From an uncultured Ectothiorhodospiraceae bacterium (GTDB lineage Bacteria; Pseudomonadota; Gammaproteobacteria; UBA9214), in the NCBI GenBank assembly GCA_947259415.1, contig CAMYMI010000005.1:1-64000 (forward strand): a stretch of DNA of 64,000 nt, in the 5' to 3' direction. The notes under the pieces are model-generated. The model saw only the letters and a list, made by a program, of their open reading frames with translations, did no database searches and was not told the DNA's origin. Shown here one piece after another: positions 1 to 7,645 of the stretch. The translations under genes were made by a program, and so were the position numbers. Each line of letters opens with the position of its first letter. Position 1 is the first letter of the stretch.

Positions 1-2859
1 GGGAATGCTGTTGGCCGGTGCGTCGTTGACCGGATTGACGGTGATGTCGAAGGAGTCGCTGTCGGTCTCGGTACCGTCATCGCTGTCGATCTGGATACTC
101 GCCGTGCCATAGAAGTCCGCGGTCGGTGTGAACACCAGGCCGTCCAACGCAGCATTGACATCCTCGAGGGTGCCGCTGAAGGTCACCAGGCTGTCATCTT
201 TTCCGTCACCTGTGGTGAAGGTCAGGGCGTCGGGCGCCAGGAAGCGCTCGCTGTAGATGCCTTCCTTACCATCGGCATTATCCTGGCCCTTGCTCTGCCA
301 GACGGTGATGGCATTGCCTGAGCTGGTGAGCGTAACAGACGGTGCTTTCTGGTCCAGTGGCGTGGTCTGGTTGACGAGGAATTCGTTGCCCTGGGCGATA
401 CCCGCTGCGTCGTAATACTGGGCGAAGATCCCGACCTTGCCGTCGGGGTTGTCCTGGTTCTTGCTCTCCCAGGCGATGACGAAGTCACCGCTGCCGTTCA
501 TTGCCATCGAGGGTGTGGTCTGATCACCCGCAACGGTGGTGTTGACCACGAATTCGTTGTCCTGGGCGGTGGCCGTGTTGTCATACAGACGTGCGACAAT
601 GCCCTTCTTGCCATCGACGAAGTCCTGGCCCGTGCTCTGCCAGGCAATGACGAAGTTGCCGGCGTCATCGGTCGCCACGACCGGTAGGATCTGGTCACCG
701 GGTGTCGTCTGGTTGACCAGGAACTCGTTGGTCTGCGCGACGCCGCTGGCGTTGAACTGGCGGGCATAGATACCCTGCTTACCGTCGACGTTGTCCTGTG
801 CCTTGCTTTGCCAGGCCACCACGAAATCGCCGTTGGCATCCATTGCGACGCTGGGGAAGCGCTGGTCGTCGAGCGTGGTCTGGTTCACCAAAAATTCATT
901 CGTAGTGGCAGTGCCGGCGGCGTTGAACAGGCGGGCGTAGATGCCAAATTTCCCATCCACGTTATCCTGCGCCTTGCTCTCCCAGGCGATCACGAAGTTG
1001 CCGGCGTCATCCATCGACACCGCGGGCGCCGCCTGGTGGTTGAGCGTGGTCTGGGTGACCAGGAACTCGTTGCCGGCGGCCGTACCGTCGGCGTTGAACA
1101 GGCGTGCGTACACGCCGTCGGAGCCATCGATATCATCCTGTCCATTACTTACCCAGCTGATGACAAAGTTGCCCGCCGCATCCATGGCGATGGCCGGGGT
1201 GTCCTGATCCGCCAACGTGGTCTGGTTGGCGAGTGTCTCCACGCCCAACGCAGTGCCGTCTGCGTCGAAACGCTGGAAGTACACACCCTTATTGCCGTCC
1301 GGATCGTCCTGAGCCTTGCTGGTCCAGGCGACCACATAGCTATCATCCGGCGCGACCGCCACGACCGGCTCGATCTGCTGATCCAGCGTGGTCGTGTTGA
1401 CCAGGAGTTCGGGGCCGATGGTGTTGCTTAATGTAACCGTGCCGTCGGTTACAGTCAGGGTGACCTCGACGGGATCGGCATTGGAATCTGTGATACTGAC
1501 AGCATTGCCATTATCAGCAGAGAGTACCAACGAAGTATCTTCGTCGATGGTCTGGGTATTAGGCACATCATTGACCAGTACCGCAGCTGTATAGTCCACC
1601 GTCAGTACCGGCCGGAACGAAACCGTGCCGTTTTCGGAAGAGTAGAAGTCCCAGCCGTTGGTGTTGTCCGAGATGATCGCCCAGCCATAATTCGCATTGC
1701 CATCTGACCAGGCCTGCAGGGCACCAGCCAGCCCCGTGATCGTGATGGTGCCGGTTATATCCGGCGAAGGCACGGTTGCGTCAGCTGTGGCCATCGCCTC
1801 CACGTCATCGGTGCTGATACCGCCGCTCATGGAATTCCAGGTCGAGGTCTCGTCCCAGGAGCTGAGCATGCGGTGTAGACTGATGGTCGCGCCGGCAGAA
1901 CTCGGGTCCCACGCCTCCAGTGTCAGTTCGGCGCTGTTGATGGTCGAACCCAGCGGGATCTGTCCCGGGCCGGTACCAAAGATATTATCGAAGGTGATCA
2001 GACCCTGGACTTCGCCGCCGCCCGAATCCAAATCAACAGTGACACTGGTGCTGCCACCGCTGCCACTATCGGGCGAAGTCTGATTTAACTGCGTATCCAG
2101 TGTTCCCGTATAACCGCCACTGCCTTCCTGGAACGAGGTTAATGTCAACACGCCTTCGAAACTCACCCGGACAGACTCGCTCAGTGCGATGTCTGTCTCG
2201 ACCTCACCGGTTCGGTACTCCAGCTCCCAGTCACCGCCGAGCTGCGCGCTGCCGGTGAGGTCGTCCGAGGCCGCCACGTCGGCGCCGGTCAGCTTCGCCA
2301 GGCCGTCGACCAGGGCCTCGCCCGCGCTGGTGGCGGCAAGGTTACAGCCGTAGATCAGGATGTCGCCCTCGGCCGAGAGGGTATCGCCCCAGGACTGGAT
2401 GGCATCGACGTTGGCCTTGAGGGCCTCGAAGTCCAGCACCCTGTCGCCCAGCTCGACGGTACCGTCGTCGCCGTGTGAGATGATGTGCACGGCATCCACG
2501 TCCTCGAACATGGCCAGGGCCTCGCTGACCTGGGTGATGCCGTCGCGGTCGTTGTTGAGCAGGACGACCTCGAAATGGCGGGTCTCGTCCTGGTTGGCCA
2601 GCAGGTCGTCCACCAGCACCTGGTAATCGGGGGTGTCGGTATCGACGAAGATGATCTCCTGGCGGGTCTCCTCGGCGGCCCGGGATTCGCTGATCTCCGG
2701 GGACTCGGTCAGCAGCTGCTCCAGGGTGGCGGTGCTTACCGCCGTGGTGGTCTCGACACTCAGCTCCTGGGCCAGCACACCCTCCAGGCCGTCGGAAAAC
2801 AGCACCCGCGGCTCCATGGCCTCGATAACGGGCGGCTTCTTGAATGTTTTCTTTTTCAT
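1..2859 (-). CDS. LEPR-XLL / DUF4347 giant repeat exoprotein (3' end outside window)
   Basis: The frame is open for 953 codons from the ATG at 2859, which has AAGG eight bases upstream, to the window edge with no stop, so the C-terminus is missing. Residues 15-22 read MEPRVLFS, a variant of the LEPR-XLL motif that opens very large secreted repeat proteins. There is no ordinary signal peptide. Residues about 60-225 look like DUF4347 (HIISHGDDG, ILIYGCNLA). Residues about 250-425 resemble a DNRLRE module. Seven 57-residue repeats follow, then the start of a cadherin/tandem-95-like segment (DSFDITVNPVNDAP). The likely role is a surface or released adhesin. It is probably the substrate of the SecA/M50/HlyD genes at 6194-13949. 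Family naming is from motif recognition and the export link is inference. Confidence 0.85.
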   Translation of the reverse strand, partial: MKKKTFKKPPVIEAMEPRVLFSDGLEGVLAQELSVETTTAVSTATLEQLLTESPEISESRAAEETRQEIIFVDTDTPDYQVLVDDLLANQDETRHFEVVLLNNDRDGITQVSEALAMFEDVDAVHIISHGDDGTVELGDRVLDFEALKANVDAIQSWGDTLSAEGDILIYGCNLAATSAGEALVDGLAKLTGADVAASDDLTGSAQLGGDWELEYRTGEVETDIALSESVRVSFEGVLTLTSFQEGSGGYTGTLDTQLNQTSPDSGSGGSTSVTVDLDSGGGEVQGLITFDNIFGTGPGQIPLGSTINSAELTLEAWDPSSAGATISLHRMLSSWDETSTWNSMSGGISTDDVEAMATADATVPSPDITGTITITGLAGALQAWSDGNANYGWAIISDNTNGWDFYSSENGTVSFRPVLTVDYTAAVLVNDVPNTQTIDEDTSLVLSADNGNAVSITDSNADPVEVTLTVTDGTVTLSNTIGPELLVNTTTLDQQIEPVVAVAPDDSYVVAWTSKAQDDPDGNKGVYFQRFDADGTALGVETLANQTTLADQDTPAIAMDAAGNFVISWVSNGQDDIDGSDGVYARLFNADGTAAGNEFLVTQTTLNHQAAPAVSMDDAGNFVIAWESKAQDNVDGKFGIYARLFNAAGTATTNEFLVNQTTLDDQRFPSVAMDANGDFVVAWQSKAQDNVDGKQGIYARQFNASGVAQTNEFLVNQTTPGDQILPVVATDDAGNFVIAWQSTGQDFVDGKKGIVARLYDNTATAQDNEFVVNTTVAGDQTTPSMAMNGSGDFVIAWESKNQDNPDGKVGIFAQYYDAAGIAQGNEFLVNQTTPLDQKAPSVTLTSSGNAITVWQSKGQDNADGKEGIYSERFLAPDALTFTTGDGKDDSLVTFSGTLEDVNAALDGLVFTPTADFYGTASIQIDSDDGTETDSDSFDITVNPVNDAPANSIP
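217..1413 (-). repeat. Seven tandem 57-codon repeats inside the exoprotein
   Basis: Units begin at 1413, 1242, 1071, 900, 729, 558 and 387, exactly 171 bp apart. Each opens with a version of NEFLVNQTT, continues with a DxxGxFVIAWxSKxQD core, and closes with DGKxGIYARxFNAxG. The fixed spacing without indels points to duplication of a folded beta unit. Similar repeats occur in many large bacterial calcium-dependent or adhesive exoproteins. The first and last units are the most diverged. Confidence 0.9.
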
Positions 2860-3264
2860 TTACAATGCCTTATATTGTCGGGTCCCTGATTGGGTTCCCG
2901 CACAGCAACACGCACGCGCAAAAATGTGGACAGCATCACAGAACTTTGATCGGCCGTATTTGGGCGATCTTTAGGGGTAATTACTTATATTGCAGGGGCT
3001 TGGAGCGGGTTTTGGTGCGCTGAAGGGGGTCAGGTGTAATCGGTCCGCGGGCGTGGTGGATTGCTCATTTGGGTAGGGTGCGCCGTGCACACCATTGTGG
3101 CCACTATTTATTGGTAATGCCTGGTGCGCACGGCGCACCCTAGGGTAAATGGCGATCCTGCGGGGGTGTCAGCTGTCTGGTGCGCACGGCGCACACTACG
3201 GGTGGGTGCCTGTAGGTTGGATCAAGGCGCTGCGCCGGACCCGGCACGGGATGGTAATGATCGC
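2860..3264. repeat. Intergenic region with palindromic dispersed repeats
   Basis: There is no credible gene here. An inverted pair built on TAGGGTGCGCCGTGC lies at 3074-3090 and 3124-3142, and a further copy of the arm at about 3180-3200. A GTAGGTTGGATCAAGGCG-type element lies at 3212-3246. The same families recur across the window. The upstream part must hold the exoprotein promoter's downstream neighbour sequences, but no clear promoter was recognised. Confidence 0.6.
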
Positions 3265-3525
3265 TTATGCAGCAGACTCTTGCTCGATATCCCATCCCGG
3301 GAAAACGAGCACGGCGGGATGGCACTTCAAGGCCCTGGCAAGAATTTTTGCCCTTTCTACTCCCAGATTAACCCGATCATTTTCAATAGCAGAGATGGTA
3401 GATTGAGGAATTCCCGTAAGTTCGGAGAGCTCGTTTTGACTCATCTCCTGTAATTCCCGAAGAATCCGAACCGATTCCCCAACAGAGACATCCGCCAACT
3501 TTTTCGCTTTGCGGTAATTTTTCAT
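3265..3525 (-). CDS. XRE-family antitoxin-like HTH protein
   Basis: This 86-residue protein has a central helix-turn-helix of the Cro/C1 type (residues about 20-75; MSQNELSELTGIPQSTIS, then AIENDRVNLG). It starts one base after the stop of the RelE-like gene upstream, so the two form a toxin-first pair as in HigBA-type systems. The usual role of such a partner is to bind and neutralise the toxin and to repress the shared promoter. The pair lies in AT-richer DNA than its neighbours, which fits acquisition by transfer. The function is inferred from family and position. Confidence 0.85.
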   Translation of the reverse strand: MKNYRKAKKLADVSVGESVRILRELQEMSQNELSELTGIPQSTISAIENDRVNLGVERAKILARALKCHPAVLVFPGWDIEQESAA

Positions 3526-3526
3526 C

Positions 3527-3808
3527 TTACTTTCTCCGATAATCGTGTGGAGTCACGTTAACAACCTGGACTAAGACAAGTTCCTTCTCGATTTTGTAAA
3601 TAAAACGATACTGAATATTCAGGCGGGATGAGCGGTGCCCTTTCCATTCGCCACGAAGAGCTTCGTCTCTAAAGCCTTTAATTTGCCTTAATCCTTCAGG
3701 GCCACTTATCGATACGATATCTTTCCATTTTTCATATCGTTTGAGCACGTCAATCGGTAGCGACTCGAGCTGCTTCACGGCTTTCCTGTGCTCGTAAATC
3801 TCCCACAT
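3527..3808 (-). CDS. RelE/ParE-superfamily toxin
   Basis: This 93-residue basic protein has the RelE/YafQ pattern: an N-terminal helix (HRKAVKQLESLP), a middle LRQIKGFRDEALRGEWKG segment, and a C-terminal strand set (LNIQYRFIYKIEK, VQVVNVTPHDY). RelE relatives are ribosome-dependent mRNA endonucleases, while ParE relatives inhibit gyrase. The sequence fits the mRNA interferase side better because of the closing HDY and conserved basic residues. The gene is immediately upstream of an XRE antitoxin. The assignment to superfamily is firm and the exact target is not. Confidence 0.82.
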   Translation of the reverse strand: MWEIYEHRKAVKQLESLPIDVLKRYEKWKDIVSISGPEGLRQIKGFRDEALRGEWKGHRSSRLNIQYRFIYKIEKELVLVQVVNVTPHDYRRK

Positions 3809-4020
3809 ACTATTATTAGTATATATACGTTATATGGTATGTCAAACTCGCGGCATCATGGTCCATTTATCAGCCCTCAGGGATGACCATGACGGGCACG
3901 GCCGTCCGGCCTTTGCCCATCCTACGGTGATGGATGTGTTGTGGGGGGAAACCATCGTGTAGGAGCGCCTCGCAGGCGCGATCTTTGTTGGGATTAAACC
4001 ATCGCGCCTGCGAGTCGCTC
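3809..4020. repeat. Dispersed palindromes between the TA modules
   Basis: A GGGCACGGCC...GCCCATCCTAC element lies at 3894-3925. An inverted pair of GTAGGAGCGCCTCGCAGGCG elements occupies 3959-4024 and could fold into one long hairpin. This hairpin begins right at the 3' end of the HigA gene at 4021 and may act as its transcript end. No gene is seen. Confidence 0.7.
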
Positions 4021-4278
4021 CTACAAGTGTGTAGGGTAATCATGCCACAAGTCATACTGGTCCTGCATTGCCAGCCAGCTTTCGGAGCTACGTCCCAAGG
4101 CCTTGGAAAGACGCAAGGCCATCTCTGGCGATATATTGGTCTCACCGTTAAACAGCAGGTTAAGGGTGGAAGGAGAGACATCCAGATTCCCGGCAAGCTT
4201 TCTCACGCATAGCCGGAACGGTGTTATATAAACCTCCCGGATAAACTCACCCGGATGCGGTGGATTGTGCATAGCCAT
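4021..4278 (-). CDS. HigA-family antitoxin (cassette 1)
   Basis: This 85-residue protein has the HigA/VapI signature: the opening [16 protein letters not shown], then an XRE helix-turn-helix (VSPSTLNLLFNGETNISPEM), then the typical ALRLSKALGRSSESWLAMQ tail. GAGGA sits nine bases before the ATG at 4278. HigA antitoxins normally follow a HigB toxin gene. Here the gene lies only 25 bp after a BrnA gene and no HigB is visible. It may be a third component of a BrnT-BrnA-HigA operon or an orphan regulator. The last codons lie within the arm of an intergenic palindrome. Confidence 0.88.
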   Translation of the reverse strand: MAMHNPPHPGEFIREVYITPFRLCVRKLAGNLDVSPSTLNLLFNGETNISPEMALRLSKALGRSSESWLAMQDQYDLWHDYPTHL

Positions 4279-4303
4279 CAGTGATAATCCTCATGATTCA
4301 CCA

Positions 4304-4513
4304 TCATGCCCATTTAATCTTCAGCTTGCGATGTGTCTCGGCACAATCCCTTAAGTACAGATTAATCAGGCTTTGGTAGGGGATGCCCTTTTCTTCTGCC
4401 ATATCCTTGAAATACTCAATCGTATCTTCGTCGATGCGAATGGTGATTTGCTTTTTCAGGCGCTTCGCGTAGGGATTGCGCTTTGATTTCGAAAAATCGT
4501 AATTATCTCTCAT
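4304..4513 (-). CDS. brnA: BrnA-like antitoxin (cassette 1)
   Basis: The start is taken at the ATG at 4513, with GAGGG about eight bases upstream, giving 69 residues. This start aligns with the BrnA copy at 5324-5575, since both open with a DYDF/NYDF segment. An earlier ATG at 4528 is possible. The protein has the BrnA pattern of a basic N-terminus followed by a ribbon-helix-helix (QITIRIDEDTIEYFKDMAEE, then YQSLINLYL). BrnA binds the BrnT ribonuclease and autorepresses the operon. It overlaps the upstream BrnT frame by 11 bases, which indicates translational coupling. Confidence 0.85.
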   Translation of the reverse strand: MRDNYDFSKSKRNPYAKRLKKQITIRIDEDTIEYFKDMAEEKGIPYQSLINLYLRDCAETHRKLKIKWA

Positions 4514-4802
4514 GCCCGAAACCCTCATACTGCTTTTGCTCTAAACGGTTGGCTTTGCGGGCTGAAATAATTCTGATGGTGTCGTTTTCTTCCCTGTAAC
4601 AATGACTGACGATCAGTAATCGCAATCGGAAACTCCTTCCCAGAAAAATATAGCGGTCTTCCTCCCCGGAATGATCCGGGTCTGGAATCAGGCGGGCAAA
4701 TTCGTCATAAAAGACGGTTTGCGCCTCATCAAAAGAAACGCCATGCTTCCTTTTGTTGGCCGTATCCTTGCTGCCATCCCAGGTAATCTTCAGCCCTTCC
4801 AT
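4503..4802 (-). CDS. brnT: BrnT-family ribonuclease toxin (cassette 1)
   Basis: This is a 99-residue BrnT protein from the ATG at 4802; a TTG at 4808 is an alternative. BrnT hallmarks are present: WDGSKDTANKRKHGVSFDEA at the N-terminus, the RYIFLGRS strand, and the closing RIISARKANRLEQKQYE helix. BrnT is a RelE-fold RNase that cleaves mRNA and is neutralised by BrnA, whose gene follows with overlap. It is one of two diverged copies in this block; the second is at 5559-5831. Confidence 0.9.
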   Translation of the reverse strand: MEGLKITWDGSKDTANKRKHGVSFDEAQTVFYDEFARLIPDPDHSGEEDRYIFLGRSFRLRLLIVSHCYREENDTIRIISARKANRLEQKQYEGFGHER

Positions 4803-4892
4803 AGGCAAGTATAATTACATTGTAGTTATATTCAAGTGGTCAAGCAGTTTGCATGTAAGCAAATGGAATCCGGAGGGTCGGGACAAATCCCA

Positions 4893-5180
4893 TCAGGCTG
4901 CCCTGACTTTCTTGATTTTCAACTTGCCGGCATGGCGGTTGGCCTGCCAGAGGTCATAGGCCATTTGCAGGCGCAGCCAGGATTCTGGTCGCCCGCCGAA
5001 GGCCTTCGACAGACGGATGGCCATCTCCGCCGATATTCCACTCTTGCCATTGACGACATTGCTGAGTGCCTGGCGGGTAACACCCAGAATATCCGCCGCT
5101 GCTGTGATGCTGAGATCAAACGGCTCGAGGCAATCATGACGAATGGCCTTACCCGGATGGGGTGGGTTGTGCATCGGCAT
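4893..5180 (-). CDS. HigA-family antitoxin (cassette 2)
   Basis: This 95-residue relative of the protein at 4021-4278 shares [19 protein letters not shown], the helix-turn-helix ([20 protein letters not shown]) and [20 protein letters not shown] lysine-rich tail of about ten residues follows. It is separated from the upstream BrnA gene by 143 bp in which no HigB toxin frame was found. In both cassettes a HigA gene follows BrnT-BrnA, so the arrangement is unlikely to be accidental. DNA binding is inferred from the XRE fold. Confidence 0.88.
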   Translation of the reverse strand: MPMHNPPHPGKAIRHDCLEPFDLSITAAADILGVTRQALSNVVNGKSGISAEMAIRLSKAFGGRPESWLRLQMAYDLWQANRHAGKLKIKKVRAA

Positions 5181-5323
5181 AAGGTTTCTGGACCGCCAGG
5201 ATTAAAGCGTAGGTTTACAATCTGTATTCAACAACACAGATGTCTGGAAATATTTGTAGGAATTCGCCGAATTACGGCATGCATCCTGATGCAACCGGAT
5301 GGAGGGCCAGGATTTAGTCAGGT

Positions 5324-5575
5324 TTAAGAGATTTTGCGCAGCTCCTCTCGAAGGATTCGGCGTAATGTTGTCGCATCGACTGGTTTAGGGGATTTCGCCA
5401 GGTGATTCTGCAATGCCTCGTTGATCAAGGTCTGGTAGCCACGTCCCGACCGATCCGCGAGATCACGGAATGCATCAAGGATATCATCATCCAGATAGAT
5501 AGTGATGCGGGTCTTTCCTTTGGATGGAATAACGGCACCACGGCGACCACCGCTAAAATCATAGTCCTTCTTCAT
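5324..5575 (-). CDS. brnA: BrnA-like antitoxin (cassette 2)
   Basis: The ATG at 5575 gives 83 residues, with GGGAGA about nine bases upstream; a GTG two codons earlier also exists. The N-terminus MKKDYDFSGGRRG and the ribbon-helix-helix (TRITIYLDDDILDAFRDLAD, YQTLINEALQNHL) identify a BrnA antitoxin. It has a longer C-terminal tail (TTLRRILREELRKIS) than copy 1. It overlaps the BrnT gene upstream by 17 bases. The expected role is toxin neutralisation and operon autoregulation. Confidence 0.87.
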   Translation of the reverse strand: MKKDYDFSGGRRGAVIPSKGKTRITIYLDDDILDAFRDLADRSGRGYQTLINEALQNHLAKSPKPVDATTLRRILREELRKIS

Positions 5576-5831
5576 AGGCACGTATCTCCCACCTGTTAGC
5601 CTTGCGCGCAGAGATCAGTCGAATACGATCACCGCGCCAGGTATAGACCACGACCAGTAGCTTGCTGGTCGCATCCCGACCAATAGATACAAATCGCTGT
5701 TCACCCGTAGAATCATTATCCTCGATGGTGAGAGCAGCCGGATCGAATAGCACCGTTTCCGCATCAGCTAAACGGACACCATGCTTGTTCAGATGCGCTC
5801 GCGCCTTGGCCGGATCCCAGAAAACGTCCAT
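5559..5831 (-). CDS. brnT: BrnT-family ribonuclease toxin (cassette 2)
   Basis: This is a 90-residue BrnT protein (FWDPAKARAHLNKHGVRLAD at the start, RFVSIGRDA strand, RIRLISARKANRWEIRAYEE at the end). It is only moderately similar to copy 1 at 4503-4802, so the two cassettes are old duplicates or separate arrivals rather than a recent tandem copy. The expected activity is RNA cleavage restrained by BrnA. Confidence 0.9.
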   Translation of the reverse strand: MDVFWDPAKARAHLNKHGVRLADAETVLFDPAALTIEDNDSTGEQRFVSIGRDATSKLLVVVYTWRGDRIRLISARKANRWEIRAYEEGL

Positions 5832-6193
5832 GTTTTCGATATATGTATATTATATGTATTTTAATGGAAAAAGCCAGATAGGCCTGTTGAACAAACATAG
5901 ATGGATATGCAGCCTTTGTATTTCAGATATCTTTGAATGAATTTGTAGGAGGATGACAACTGGATGATGGGCACGGCCGTCCGGCCTATGCACATCCTAC
6001 GGGCGGGTTATTAACCAGGTAAGAGCGTCTCGCAGGCGCAATGGTTTATAAGATCGCGCCTGCGAGACGCTCCTACAGATGATTCTTATTGTTGTGGTGC
6101 GGTTATTACGGGCACGGCCTTTCGGCCTATGCACATCCTACGAGGTTGTTATTGTAATGGTGGCGAGGTGGGTACGCACGGCGCACCCGGGGT
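5832..6193. repeat. Repeat-filled spacer between TA block and export genes
   Basis: GGGCACGGCC-type elements lie at 5969-6000 and 6110-6141. An inverted GTAAGAGCGTCTCGCAGGCG pair spans 6019-6076. A GCGCACGGCGCACCC element lies near 6174-6190. No gene was recognised. The repeats start close to the 3' end of the adaptor gene at 6194 and may fold in its transcript. Confidence 0.7.
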
Positions 6194-7066
6194 CTAGCGT
6201 TGTGCGGCGAGCTGGCTTGATGGCTTTGCGCTGGTCTGCCTGCCGGCGCCGTCGGCCTGGAAGCTGACACGGCACTTGAGTCCACCGGGAAGCTTGTAAT
6301 CCGGGTTCGGCAGTTCCAGGCGCACACCGAAGGTGCCGCTGGAGGCATCCACGACACGGTCCACGATAGTGACTTCCGCGCTGTAGTTGCCGTCCTTGGG
6401 GGCCTCCGGGGTCACGTTCGCCTTCATGCCGGTCTGGATCTGACCGAAGAAGGACGCCGGGACGATGACTTCGACATTCAGCGGGTCGAGCTGCGCCAGG
6501 CGCAGGATGGGCTCGTCCTGGGCAAACTCGCCGGGTGCCTTGTAGCGGTCGACGACGACACCGGTGATCGGACTGCGTACCGTGCGCTGCTCGAGCAGGA
6601 CGATGGCACGTTCATATTCCAGTTCTGCCAGGCGCTGATTCTCTTTTGCTTGCCGAATCTGCAGTGCGGCCAGGTTGGCTTCGGTCTCGACCTCGTCTTT
6701 TTTGTGCAGAGGCACCACTTCGTCCCGGAAGAGATCATCGAAGCGGGTGAGTTTGCGCTTGGCGAAGGCATAGCTGGTCTTGTGGGTGCGCAGCTCGGCA
6801 TCCATCTCGACCCGCGCCTTGGCCAGTTCCACGGTGGCGCGTTCCACGTCGGATTCGAGCTCGACCAGTGTCTGTCCCTTTTCCACAAGGTTGCTCTTTT
6901 CCACCGCGATTGCCTCGATCTTGCCGACCACGGAACTGTTCACGTCGACCACCAGGTGCGGTTCGATAAGGCAGTCCATCTCGGGAACGCCACTGGCCAT
7001 GGCCGTGGAGGCCTGCAGTGCCAGTAACAGTCCCTTCAGGGCAGTGATTATGTTTTGTTTATTCAT
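6194..7066 (-). CDS. HlyD/RND-type periplasmic adaptor protein
   Basis: This 290-residue protein has a signal peptide (residues 1-25, ending in TAMASG). A lipoyl-like half motif (VVGKIEAIAVEKSNLVEKGQ) is followed by a helical hairpin (residues about 75-145), the second lipoyl half (TVRSPITGVVVDRYKAPGEF), and a beta-barrel domain to about residue 270. It therefore resembles a small membrane-fusion/adaptor subunit. No ABC or RND pump gene is adjacent; the upstream neighbours are a SecA paralogue and two HlyD fusions. AAGGA abuts the ATG directly, an unusually tight spacing. I infer that it bridges the inner-membrane components at 9648-13949 to the outer envelope. Confidence 0.85.
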   Translation of the reverse strand: MNKQNIITALKGLLLALQASTAMASGVPEMDCLIEPHLVVDVNSSVVGKIEAIAVEKSNLVEKGQTLVELESDVERATVELAKARVEMDAELRTHKTSYAFAKRKLTRFDDLFRDEVVPLHKKDEVETEANLAALQIRQAKENQRLAELEYERAIVLLEQRTVRSPITGVVVDRYKAPGEFAQDEPILRLAQLDPLNVEVIVPASFFGQIQTGMKANVTPEAPKDGNYSAEVTIVDRVVDASSGTFGVRLELPNPDYKLPGGLKCRVSFQADGAGRQTSAKPSSQLAAQR

Positions 7067-7645
7067 TCCTTAATAACAGCGGTGTGCTGACAGCGCACCA
7101 TGTCAACGCAAGTCAAATTGTGTCCCAGGTCACAGACCTATAGTCGGCCGGTATGACCGTGATCTTTAAGGGATATCCGAAACTAATGCACCAAAATGGG
7201 AAATAGGCGGCAGGGTTTGAGTGCCCCGAATAATTATCAATTATAAACAAAGAGATACGCTATTTTGGCGGAGGCAGGTGTATCCACTGTCGCCGGTATG
7301 TCCCGGTATGCTTGTAGGAGCGCCTCGTTTATGCCCGGCGATTGATCGCGTACAGGCGCGATTGTTAATGTGGGGTATTGCGGTCAGGGGACCGCTCCTG
7401 CACGTGCTTCTTATGCTTGCAGGAGTTGTAGGTCGGATTAGCGAAAGGTCAATCCGACTCACCCATTGTCAGGTTACGGCCTTGCGGCCTAACCCGACCT
7501 GCGCAACGGGGCCTGTAGGTTGGATCAAGGCGCGTGGGCGCCGGACCCAACATGGGAGGATTATGACGGGCACGGCCTGCCGGCCTTTGCCCATCCTATG
7601 GGGTTATTCGTGACGCTGATTGGTGCGCATGGCGCACCCTGCGGG
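7067..7645. repeat. Repeat-filled spacer upstream of the adaptor gene
   Basis: This 579-base gap has no recognisable gene. It holds a GTAGGAGCGCCTCG-type element near 7315, a 75-base GTAGGTCGGATTAGC element at 7428-7502, a GTAGGTTGGATCAAGG element at 7515-7551, a GGGCACGGCC element at 7568-7599, and a GCGCATGGCGCACCC element near 7625-7640. Its length suggests the adaptor gene may have its own promoter, in the non-repetitive part near 7070-7300. Confidence 0.65.

Noticed and set aside
217-1413. Regular repeats as a CRISPR array
   Set aside because: The period is an exact multiple of three inside a long open frame, and the repeated units encode similar protein; there are no constant repeats with unrelated spacers.
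5181-5323. A HigB toxin remnant between BrnA and HigA of cassette 2
   Set aside because: All three frames were read leftward; none shows HigB motifs and all have early stops.
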